Below, one piece after another: positions 1-10,539 of a stretch of 64,000 nucleotides of DNA; the stretch's first letter is position 1, and each line of letters starts with the position of its first letter. Below the pieces are notes generated by a model. It ran no database searches and was not told where the DNA came from. It was given only the letters and a program-made list of their open reading frames with translations. Made by a program: the position numbers and the translations under genes. The DNA comes from Undaria pinnatifida (Eukaryota > Sar > Phaeophyceae > Laminariales > Alariaceae), in assembly GCA_012845835.1 (NCBI GenBank), contig JABAKD010000027.1, positions 9,818,790 to 9,882,789 of the forward strand. The letters are read 5' to 3'.

Positions 1-2430
1 GTATGTATGTATGTATGTATGTATGTATGTATGTATGTATGTATGTATGTATGTATGTATGTATGTATGTATGTATGTATGTATGTATGTATGTATGTAT
101 GTATGTATGTATGTCATGTATGTATGTATGTATGTATGATGTATGTATGTATGTATGTATGTATGTATGTATGTATGTATGTATGTATGTATGTATGTAT
201 GTATGTATGTATGTATGTATGTCTGTATGTATGTATGTATGTATGTATGTATGTATGTATGTATGTATGTATGTATGTATGTATGTATGTATGTATGTAT
301 GTATGTATGTATGTATGTATGTATGTATGTATGTATGTATGTATGTATGTATGTATGTATGTATGTATGTATGTATGTATGTATGTATGTATGTATGTAT
401 GTATGTATGTATGTATGTATGTATGTATGTATGTATGTATGTATGTATGTATGTATGTATGTATGTATGTATGTATGTATGTATGTATGTATGTATGTAT
501 GATGTATGTATGTATGTATGTATGTATGTATGTATGTATGTATGTATGTATGTATGTATGTATGTATGTATGTATGTATGTATGTATGTATGTATGTATG
601 TATGTATGTATGTATGTATGTATGTATGTATGTATGTATGTATGTATGTATGTATGTATGTATGTATGTATGTATGTATGTATGTATGTATGTATGTATG
701 TATGTATGTATGTATGTATGTATGTATGTATGTATGTATGTATGTATGTATGTATGTATGTATGTATGTATGTATGTATGTATGTATGTATGTATGTATG
801 TATGTATGTATGTATGTATGTATGTATGTATGTATGTATGTATGTATGTATGTATGTATGTATGTATGTCTGTATGTATGTATGTATGTATGTATGTATG
901 TATGTATGTCTTATGTATTGTATGTATGTATGTATGTATGTATGTATGTATTGTATTGTATGTATGTATGTATGTATGTATGTATGTATGTATGTATTAT
1001 GCTATGTATGTAGTATGGATGTATGTATGTATGTCATGTATGTATGTATGTATGTATGTAGTATGTATGTATGTATGTATGTAGTATGTTATGTATGTAT
1101 GTATGTATGTATGTAGGTATGCTATGTATGTATGTATGTATGTATGTATGTATGTATGTATGTATGTATGTATGTATGTATGTATGTATGTATGTATGTA
1201 TGTATGTATGTATGTATTGTATGTATGTATGTATGTATGTATGTCATGGTAGTATGTATGTATGTAATGTATGTACTGTATGTATGTATGTATGTATGTT
1301 ATGTATGTATGTATGCTATGTATGTATGTAGTATGTATGTATGTATGTATGTATGTATGTATGTAGTGTATGTATGTACTGTATGTATACGTATGTAGTA
1401 TGTATGTATGTATGTACTGTATGTATGTATGTATGTATGTATGTATGTATGTATGTATTGTAGTATGTATGTATGTATGTATGTATGTATGTATGTATGT
1501 ATGTAGGTATGAGGTATGTATGTATGTATGTATGTATGTATGTATGTATGTATGTAGTATGTATGTATGTATGTATGTAGTATGTATGTATGTATGTATG
1601 TATGTATGTATGTATGTATGTATGTATGTATGTATGTATGTATGTATGTATGTATGTATGTATGTATGTATGTATGTATGTATGTATGTATGTATGTATG
1701 TATGTATGTATGTATGTATGTATGTATGTATGTATGTATGTATGTATGTATGTATGTATGTATGTATGTATGTTATGTATGTATGTATGTATGTATGTAT
1801 GTATGTATGTATGTATGTATGTATGTATGTATGTATGTATGTATGTATGTATGTATGTATGTATGTTATGTATGTATGTATGTATGTATGTATGTATGTA
1901 TGTATGTATGTATGCTGCATGCATGCATGCAATGTATGCATGTATGTATGTATGTATGTAGTATGTATGTATGTATGTATGTTGTATGTATGTAGTATGT
2001 ATGTATGTATGTATGTATGTATGTATGTATGTATGTATGTATGTATGTATGTATGTATGTATGTATGTATGTATGTATGTATGTATGTATGTATGTATGT
2101 ATGTATGTTGTATGTATGTATGTATGTATGTATGTATGTATGTATGTATGTATGTATGTATGTATGTATGTATGTATGTATGTATGTATGTATGTATGTA
2201 TGTATGTATGTATGTAGTATGTATGTATGTATGTAGTATGTATGTATGTATGTATGTATGTATGTATGTATGTATGTATGTATGTATGTATGTATGTATG
2301 TATGTATGTATGTATGTATGTATGTATGTATGTATGTATGTATGTATGTATGTATGTATGTATGTATGTATGTATGTATGTATGTATGTATGTATGTATG
2401 TATGTATGTATGTATGTATGTATGTATCTA
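1..2430. repeat. (GTAT)n tetranucleotide microsatellite, about 2.4 kb
   Basis: Almost uninterrupted GTAT repeats start at base 1, so the tract runs off the left edge. Interruptions (single-base insertions or losses such as GTAGTATG or GTTATG) cluster between about 910 and 1560 and around 1915-2000, where a short GCATGCATGC patch occurs. Long pure blocks lie at about 145-500, 505-870, 1580-1770 and 2240-2425. All long open frames here, on both strands, are translations of the repeat and are not genes. If the NECAP-like gene continues leftwards, the tract would sit in one of its introns (inference). Confidence 0.98.
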
Positions 2431-4075
2431 TGTATGTACAAGAGCTCCGCTCCGCGGGCGGCTGACGCCGCCCGCTACGCTCGCGCAAGGCAAGGAAGAA
2501 TGCAACTAAAAACATATGTAAAGGGGGCAGAAAGAAGAGACACATGATTTGGTGCGAACAGCGATTTGATAATGCCAAGAGCTGCTTGTGCAGAGCAAAT
2601 TGCCCTGTTGTGCTCATCTGTGCTGTGTGCTTTTATTACCGGTGTCTGATCGGCAGTATGGGGGTAATTTGCGTGGGGGAAAAAACAGGGGGCCGTGAAA
2701 GATCAAATACATGTAGAAAAATAAAAAAAAGGAAAAGTAGTACTCCGTACACAACACGCATTATACCCGGTACTGCTCTATTTTCGAAAGAAAGCACACA
2801 GCGCAGCGACACAGCACCGCAGCGAAGGGCACGGCACCGCACCGCACGGCTTCGCACGGCTCCGCACGGCTCCGCACGGCGCTACGCTGCGCTGCTGGGC
2901 TATATATATACTGTAGCCGGACTGATCTGAGCTGGGCGTGCATGTGATCCAACAGCGTATAGTATCTGATGGTATGTACTAACCTGGTGTAGTAGTACCG
3001 GTATGTACTATTGGCGTTTCGTATTTGGAACGAAGCTGGAAAGCAAAGAAAAGCTGGAAACGTTCCGCAAGTAATATGGAAGTTGGAGCTCTGAGAGGCC
3101 AGGGATGGGCAATCCCTGAGAAAGACAAAATTAAGTAAGTCTATGTATGTGCGCGTATAATTCTTCGTCGCGTCCTGCCATGTGGCGTTAGAATTTAGGC
3201 GCTGGTCGCGTGCGGGCGGGCGTACGCACGATGGTCGCCGTCGCCACCGCAGCCGCCTCCGCTGCGGTTGCCACTACCGATGCCCACGTCCACGATGCTC
3301 ACGTGTAAGGGGCTCTCGTCAAAAACGACAACCCATTTGTCGCCACCGCCGCCGCACCGCAGCTGCCGCATTTGCCACGGCCGCCAAGGCCGCAGCAGCA
3401 GTACCGGTACGCGATGGGTTTCTCTTAACACAAGAAGCAGTGTGTTTGGCAAGCACGGCACTGCTGGATATAGGCTGCTTGTCGCTGTTCTACTGATTAC
3501 AGCGGCTGGTGGTGCTGGTATTGCCACTGCTGATGCTAGAAGTGCTGTCGATCTGCGGCTGCTTGTGTTTGTTGCTGCTGCCGCTGTTGCTGAAGTCGCT
3601 GCTGGCAGTCTAGTCTACTACGGAGTACTAGCGTAGTATATCAGGATAAAGGTGTAGACTAGTAGACCAGGGTACCAGGTACTCGGGTATTCGTCAATTG
3701 CGCACCACTTTTCTCGCGTACCCGTAGACCTCGCAAGGAGCCTATGTATACCGGTAGGGGGGCAAGCTTCGGAAGGCGACCTACAACAGTTGTATCATAA
3801 CAAATCAGAGGGTATAGAAGCGTTCATGAACCAAGAGTAACTCAGCCGCCAACCTGCCGCTACGCACGGCGCGAGCCGAGTTGCTTGCGAGGGGGGAGAA
3901 GTTAACAGCAGTAGGTGTGAATGTGCAGCAGTGCGTACACTATCGTAATACCGCTGTTTCAGCCCCCCCCCCCCCAACCTTCCGCCCCCCCCAACCTTCC
4001 GACCCCCCCAACCCAATAATGACACTTCTCTGATGTCTGCCTCCGACTGTCCGATACCTTATCTCCCACTCTCAC
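2431..4075. other. Unassigned stretch; possible NECAP intron
   Basis: No gene is recognised here. A short GC-rich run of GCACGGC-type units lies at about 2820-2890. A GC-rich block at 3180-3640 has open frames on both strands with no recognisable family. C runs separated by AACCTTCCG lie at 3960-4015 on the plus strand, which puts G-rich sequence just downstream of the NECAP exon donor on the minus strand. The remaining NECAP exons were looked for on the minus strand and not found. Confidence 0.6.
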
Positions 4076-4718
4076 CTGAGAACACAGGCTTAGCCAAACC
4101 CCACTCCTCTGCTCGGTGACCGGAGGACGCTCGGAGCGTGGGCACCTTGTACACGAACACTTCTTTGATCGTCAGCAGAGGCTGCTCAATCACGATCTCC
4201 TCTTCCTCATGGTGCTCTTCCCTAGCTTTGCCCTGACTTCTCCCGTCCGATGCGCCACCACCGGAAAGTTTGGTACTGGTGATGCGTCCAACTGCAGAAG
4301 CATTAGCTGTTGCTGTTGTGTCTGTTGCGTCCTTCCCATGAGCTACTGCGTTTGATGTCGGGCTTGATGGAGCCGCAGCCGGGAGTGGGGGGACTGCTGC
4401 TGTCGTGCTGGTTGTCTTAGATTGCAAGCCCGCCCCTGATGAGGACATAGATTTTTCTTCTGGGATTACACCAGAACTTCTTTGTTTTCGGTTCATTTTC
4501 GTCTCTCTGTGATCTCCGTTGGATTGGGTGGTAGCAGTTCCAGTGCTTATGTAATGAACCTCTGTCTTTGTGCCTGCACTCGTCTCCACGTGGCGTTGTA
4601 AGTGCGTGCAGTGAGTTGCGGTGCCCACAGGCATGCCATTCTCAATTTTTCCGCAGGTACACTCCCCTTCTATACACCGCCGCCAGAAAGTAGTTGAAAC
4701 CCTTCGATAGATTCCCAT
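4076..4718 (-). CDS. NECAP-like (adaptin-ear-binding coat-associated) protein, 5' exon only
   Basis: NECAP proteins bind AP-2 adaptor ears and clathrin-coat accessory proteins during endocytosis through an N-terminal PH-like domain. The last 40 residues of this exon (about 175-214 if the first ATG is used) match the start of that domain: a hydrophobic strand with EVFVYKVP, then LRASSGHRAEEWGLAKPVFS, as in the family's vYrvPPr..s.GyrA.dW.l..P...G. The frame then meets a good minus-strand donor (G/GTGAGAG at 4076/4075), leaving phase 1. The preceding residues are low-complexity Ser/Thr/Ala with an acidic EEHHEEEE stretch; this is unusual because NECAPs normally start close to the PH-like domain. 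The true start may be the Met at 4496 or 4448, or an upstream exon. Downstream exons were not found and may lie left of the window. The gene is divergent from the CvfC-like gene starting at 4936. Confidence 0.62.
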
Positions 4719-4935
4719 GTTGCGTCAAGCGTCAAGGGAGATGAGAATAACATGGAATATCCCCATTGCACCTCACAGCCTTACTCCGAGCATACTCAAC
4801 ACTAGCAAGGGGCATTCACGGAAACAATACGGCAAATTGAGGCAAGAAGGCGATTGCCCACGGGGCAGCAAGAAGAGGAAAAATAAGCAAATACCAGCAG
4901 CAGTGAAGTAAGATCGTCCACTGCTGTGTGGTACG
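4719..4935. promoter_or_regulatory. Presumed shared intergenic region of a divergent gene pair
   Basis: This region of about 220 bp separates the NECAP-like open frame (minus) from the CvfC-like ATG at 4936 (plus). No TATA box or initiator could be assigned confidently. The call rests only on the head-to-head layout and depends on the NECAP start being near 4718. Confidence 0.3.
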
Positions 4936-7900
4936 ATGATCAAAATGAAGTCAACGTCAAGTAGGCTCCACACAACAGCTGCAGCGATAGCAGCAGCGTT
5001 TGTAGTCGCCTATTCGCCCCTCCTCCTGCCTTCCGCCCAAGCCTTCTTCCTATCATCCCGGACAGCAATCACCACCACCACCACCACCACCACCACCACC
5101 ACCACCACCATCGCCACCACTGCCACCACGAAGAAGAGGATGATGATGCGCGTTTCGGGCATCGAGTCCACGCCGAACCCGCTGAGCTTCAAGTTTGACC
5201 TCGACGAGAAGATGCACGGATCGGCGAAGGGCATCACCTACACCTCAACCACAGCCTTGTCGGCGCCCGAGCCTGTCCAGCGCGTGCTTGATCTTGCCGG
5301 GGTGGAGTCCGTGTACGCCCTGGGCGACTGGCTTTGCCTGAACAAGGCACCCTCTGCGAAGTGGGATGCGATCGTGAGTGCTTCACTGCGCTTTGGATAA
5401 AACTGCTAGTAGTGTAGACAAGTTGTTTAGGCACGACCCTTTTGCCAGAGGTACCTCATGACCTTTCTTGGGCAAACATGACCAAAGTAGATTTTTCTAT
5501 TTCCCCCATCCCATTTCATAAAATTATTAGACTCTCCTTGTACCTCATACTACTCTCGCCCTCCCTCCCAGTAGTAACTCAGATCAACTGAAACTACAAG
5601 AACAATGTAATTTTATGTTGTTTTTTGACTCATGAAAACTTACTGAAAAGGTAAAACGTAGTATATGATCGGTAATAATGCTAAATGCACCACCGGTGGT
5701 GTATTTAAGCCTTAAGTACACCACCATTCACCGCACGCGCGTCGGACGGGCGAATAACTAGCAAGAGCGCGTTGCTATAAATCAGGGCTATCGTGGAAGT
5801 CATCGTGGAACCGACACGACCTAGCACTGCGGTAGATACGTGCGTGTCACCATGTTCGCCAGTACGCTAGCTGCGGTGTATTTAACCCCTTTGGAGCCCC
5901 CGAACCCCTCCCTGTACTAAATCCAAGTAATATTGTCCCCAAAAACGGGTTTCCAGTTGTAAAAGGGTTAAGCTTATATACACCACCGCTGCGTATTTGC
6001 CGCGCGCACCTCGTATGGGCACAGTACCGTCGGGGAGTGATGGCGTGGGCTAAGGCTTTCAAGAAAGCTATCTTGAAGCAAAAACGGGCTACTACGCCAA
6101 GAGATGTGTGCGTTATGTATGTGCGTTATATATGTGCACAAGAGGTGTTTGGCAGTTGTACCGGTGGTGGTGTATTTGAGTCTTAAATACTTAAATACAC
6201 CACGGCCACTCATTCGGCGCACACGCCTCGGCCGGGCACATTATTAGCAGGGACGTGTTCGCTTGAACCAGGGCTTTGATCGAAGTCATAGGGAGGCCAA
6301 ATCGGGCCAGTAGTCCAAGAGGTATGTGCTTGCACGGTCACAGGCGGTGTTTGTCAGTTGAGTCGTTTTAACAAACCGGTGGTCTGGTTAATTATTCCAC
6401 TATATTGCGGATTTGCCGCACGCACTTCGTTGTGGGGAAACAGTCGTAAGAGTATTTTGTCCTTGTGAAAAGCTATCTCGAAATCAATCGTACAGCTGAA
6501 ACGGGTCAGCACCTCGGTGGATATATGTGTTTTGGGCAGGCAGGATAGAGACCCTAAATACATCATCTGTCATACAACATGTGTACGAGTGTTGACACAC
6601 AAAATAATGACGTCTGAACTTAGATACGACACGGAAGACAAAACCAATGACGGCATATCGATGGCTCATACGTGGTGGTTACCCCTGTGTACCACTGAAC
6701 GAAAGCTAGATAAATGTGTCCAATTTAGTCCTTGAAGGATCTGTTGGGCGATAGAGTTGCCTTTTTGTTAAGTTGACGCGAAATTGACTTCGAGGATGGA
6801 ACATACCATGAACCGTAAAAAAGCAGGCTCGAGTGTGCCACGTTTCTTTCTTTGTTTACGACGGCGCTTTGTATATGGATATCATTGGCCCAACAACCTA
6901 ATAAATCCAAACACGCAGCGAGCAAGCAAGCGTACACGTCAACGGCTGTCCCCGCCGTCTCGAGGTGCATATACTCCAGGAATGTAAACTTTCTCGGCGA
7001 AACCTTTGACAGCTGTACACGGAGCCAAGTAGTACCGTTTCAACTAACCCGCGAGATTGTTACTACTAGGGCTGTGACGGCGTACAAATACAGTAATAGT
7101 TGCCACTAACGGTATGTTGACCGCATCGGACTCTAAAGCAGAATCGATCATCGATCGACGTGTCTACAACACGATACGAATCTTCTCATGTGCCCGTTAC
7201 CGTTATACATGTATGATATAGGACATATTTCGGGTCTCTGGCCTGCCTGCCGGAGCCCAGACAAACACATATACATCCGCCGAGGTGCTGACCCGTTTCA
7301 GCTGTACGATTGATTTCGAGATAGCTTTTCATCAGGACAACAAACTCTCACGACTGTTTCCCACCAACGAGGTGCGCACGGTGAATTAGCAGCGGTGGTG
7401 TAATAGAGCTTTATACACACCAAACCACCGGTATGTCAACATGACCCAGCTAACAAACACCGCCTGTGACCGTGGCAAACACTCATATGTCCTGGACTAC
7501 CGGCCCGTTTTGGCTTCACTATGGCTTCGATGATTGCCGTGGTCCATGCGAACACGCCCCTGCTAGTTTTGTGCCTGGCCGAGACGTTTGCGCCGAATGA
7601 GTGGTGGTGTGTATTCAAGGTGGTTTATTTAAGCCTTGAATGCACCACCGGTACAACTGCCACACACACCACCTGCGCACGTAATACGCACATGTATCTT
7701 GTAGTAGCCCGTTCTTGCTTCAAGATAGTTCCCATGAAAGCCTTAGCCCACGCCAACACTCCCTGGTGAGTACTGTGCCCGTACGAGGTGCGTGCGGCAA
7801 ATACGCAGCGGTGTATATAAGCTTGAATACACCACCGCTAGCGTACAAGCACATGGTGGCACGTACGTATCTACTGCAGTACTGGGTCGTTTTGGCTCCA

Positions 7901-10539
7901 CGATGGCTTCCATGATAGCCCTGGCTCATAGCAACATGCTCTTGCTAGTATGCCCGTCCGAGGCACGTGTGGCGAATGCGCGGCGGTGGTGTATTTAAGG
8001 CACCGATGGTGTATGTATTACATACACGGTGGTCTATTTAGCATTACCGTTATATGATCGATGTATTACGCAGCTTGTAAGATATGAGAATCGACCCCAA
8101 ATTTGTCGACCTCACAGCTGAAGCAGTTAGAATATTTTTATATAATCACGATCACAGCGCCATCTGCTACTGCGCTGCTGCTTTGAATGCCGGACTATGC
8201 TGGACTCCAGTGCCACTGTAGTGCCAGACTTGCTGTAAGACGTGTAGCATGCCATTTTCGTCTGCTGCACGCGCACACTACTCGTACGATGAGAACGCAC
8301 TTATCGTGTGTCCTTTCGCTGTACATAAATCCCACAAAGGGTTGATTGTTAAAGGCTTGCTCATTTGTGTTGCTCCGCTTGCCTTTTGTTTGCTTGTGTA
8401 CTTGTTTTCTTGTTTTCTTGTTTGTTGTTGTTGTCGTCCGTCTGGCGATTGACGTTGTGATGACGCCGCCGGTCATTTTGGCGTCGACCCGGACTATGTT
8501 GGCGTCGTCACCGGCGGCAGGTTCCTGCGGCGGTGGAAGCCCTTGGAGGGGCGGCGGACTCGCTGGACCCGATGACCCTGCTCACGGCGTCGGGGGGGGA
8601 GGGTGGAGGATCGTCCTGGAAGAGGTCTGAGATGGACGGGATCGCTATCCGTCTGCAGGTGTCCAATGGCATCCCCATCCAGGTCTGTCCGTAAACTAAA
8701 CACGAGGGTGTGTAACGGTTAAGGTTGGCGGTGGTTTAAGGGGGAAAGGGGCGTGGTTGTGTTGTTGTTGTTGTTGCTGTTGTTGTTGTTGTATGAGGTA
8801 GCGCAACATATTTACCCCCCGCCGCTGCATCGTGTCAGCAAGATGCGGCGACCAACTGCAAACCGACCAAACATGGCCAGTGCTAACACAAGCAACGTCG
8901 CCCCGAGTGTCACTCCCTCCCCTCCCCCCCCCCCCCACCCCCCCCTCACCCCTCCGGCCCCTTCCTTGCACTCTTTTTACTCGTCGGCGCAGGTGGAAGC
9001 ATGCCCGCCGGGCGGCACCCCCCTCCGTCGCAAGCTTTTCCCCCGCTTCGTCGACGCAATGACGGAGTTTGTCAGCAGCTCCGGTGACGAGATGGCGTTC
9101 TTCAAGGGGCGCCAGTGGATACCTCGGGGCGTCAGGTACGTGGAGGACGACCGCACCGCCGCAGAGTCGGCCGAGGAGGCCCTAACAGCGGCGGCGGCGG
9201 AAGTGGAGCTCGCGTTCCACGACTCCAGACTGAGGGGAGCCGTGGCCGACGCGGTGTCTGCCTTGAAGATAACCACAGCCAGTTCTGGTGAGGGTGGTGG
9301 CGATGGTGGTGGTGGCAGCGCGTCAGCGACGGCAGCGAAAACAGCGGCGGCAGCGATGCGAGAAGCTGCGTCGTCGGCGGCCGCGGCGTTGCAATCCTCG
9401 GTCACGGGGGAGGTTGTAGCAGCGGTGGACACGCTCTGCAGCATCGCGGGAGATGCACCGACGGAGCCTTCGAGCGCCGCTCGCGACGCCTTAGACGCGC
9501 TAATTGGGTTTGCGGGGTCGGGAGACGGGCCGGTGGGTGCGCGGCGCGCGGCAGTGGCGTTCATCGGAGGTGCTGGGGATGCCGTCGGAGCGCCGGGTTT
9601 GGATGCCGTGGCGGCGGTGTTTCGCGGGGATAAAAGCCCTGGGGTGCGACGCACTGCGGGGGACGCGCTCAGGTAGGCGGTGTGTTGGAGGGGTTTGCGC
9701 TGTCTTGTGGGCGTCGAGATTTTATGCGATTGGGCGACCATTGCTCTTGCTGCTGCCTTCAGACCTCTTTCACTTGAGCTTGACTTTTACATTTGAGCTT
9801 GTTTCTTCCTGTTGTCGCTGCTCAGTGTGTAGCGTAGGGTCCTTGCAACCGCTCGTGTCGCGGTGGTTGTGTACACGGTATATAACCGCGCGCAAGGTTC
9901 CATCGCACGCGGCAAAACTGATCATGCGTGTTCACTTGACCCCTACTATTTATTGGAGAACGCTTGTTGGCTTCGTGCTCTCTCACCTGGTATGGCATCC
10001 AATTGGGCAACCCACCGCCCCACCTCCCCCCCCCACCTTGTCCATACCCCATCTCACTCCGGCAAAATCGACCCCATCCCTCCCCATCCCCCACCCCGCC
10101 CTTGACCTCAACTAGCAAGCAACCTCCTTCCCTCCTCCGCTTGCCCCCCCCCACCCCTCTCCTCCTCTTGACCTCCCGCAGCGACCTAGGAGACCCCGGC
10201 GCAATCCCGATTGCGGTGACTGGGTTGCGGGACAAGAGCAAGCTCGTTCGCTGGCGAGCGGCACGGGTGGTCGGCGAGCTGGCCTCCCGTGAGCAGGAGG
10301 CCGTATACTTAGACGAAGCGCGGGAGGGGGAAACGGAGTTTGAGGTGGCGTTCGAGATGTCGGACGCCGCGCGTAAGATTCGATCTCGCGTCGCCGCTGT
10401 GGCGGAGGCGGTGGCGTCAGCGGGAGAGGGGCTGGGGGGGGAAGAAGAGGTAGAGGCGCGCAAGCAAGCAGCAGCGGCAGCGGCGGGGGCGGGGGTGGGG
10501 CCTGTGTGGAAGCAGATCCAGGAAAGGAATTCGAAGTAA
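4936..10539 (+). CDS. Plastid-type NifU_N + HEAT-repeat protein, CvfC-like (4 exons)
   Basis: Exons: 4936-5373, 8521-8682, 8993-9672 and 10182-10539 (TAA), with GT-AG introns, giving about 545 aa. Residues 1-36 form a signal-type leader (basic start, Ala-rich hydrophobic core) ending AQA before FF. This is the stramenopile bipartite plastid-targeting pattern. A poly-Thr linker (46-58), encoded by ACC repeats, follows. Residues 75-146 resemble the NifU_N/Nfu N-terminal domain (GIESTPNP, then DWLCLNKAPSAKWDAI), and the exon join continues naturally as VPAAVEAL. Exon 3 carries GRQWIPRGVRY, typical of bacterial conserved virulence factor C, then Ala-rich sequence. Late exon 3 and exon 4 hold HEAT-like repeats (GVRRTAGDALSDLGDPGAI, LVRWRAARVVGELA). 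The known bacterial family is shorter, about 370 aa. No Cys cluster for Fe-S binding is seen, so the function is unknown. Intron 1 (3147 nt) contains a 2.4-kb foldback element. Confidence 0.85.
5662..8059. mobile_element. Foldback, MULE-like non-autonomous DNA element with 9-bp target duplication
   Basis: The 9-mer TATATGATC occurs at 5662-5670 and 8051-8059 and brackets the element at 5671-8050. The left end GGTAATAATGCTAAAT mirrors the right end read on the other strand, ACGGTAATGCTAAAT. Inside, about 0.9 kb of each arm is inverted relative to the other: 5696-5872 pairs with about 7841-8015, 5968-6200 with about 7625-7825, 6205-6360 with about 7440-7600, and 6365-6560 with about 7240-7435. 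About 0.6 kb in the middle is poorly paired. Each arm consists of roughly four related units marked by CGGTGGTGTATTTA. There is no transposase frame. Long terminal inverted repeats with a 9-bp duplication are the Mutator hallmark (established). The element lies in intron 1 of the CvfC-like gene. Confidence 0.85.
5883..5971. mobile_element. Short MITE (about 88 bp) nested inside the foldback left arm
   Basis: TTAACCCCTTT at the start mirrors AAAAGGGTTAA at the end. The body (GAGCCCCCGAACCCCTCCCTGTACTAAATCC and onwards to GGGTTTCCAGTTG) recurs at 57106-57192. The flanking TTA fits the usual Tourist/PIF-Harbinger target, but autonomy and family are not established. It has no counterpart in the right arm, so it inserted after the palindrome formed. 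Confidence 0.7.
8064..8135 (+). repeat. Dispersed repeat A (GCAGCTTG..AAGATGAG..TCGACC..CTCACAGCTGA)
   Basis: This copy starts immediately after the right target duplication of the foldback. The same core recurs at about 22200-22260, 22287-22350, 50873-50935, three times at 54650-54735, and in weaker form at about 60705-60770. It is non-coding and of unknown origin. Short length, dispersal and one orientation suggest a small interspersed element. Confidence 0.6.

Noticed and set aside
3-2617. Many long frames of Met-Tyr-Val-Cys or His-Thr-Tyr-Ile repeats
   Set aside because: They are translations of the (GTAT)n tract on both strands, with no splice signals or family.
3195-3527. Minus-strand frame with DKWVVVFDESPLH considered as a NECAP continuation
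   Set aside because: It does not match the NECAP core strand order, and the phase and acceptor do not fit the exon ending at 4076.
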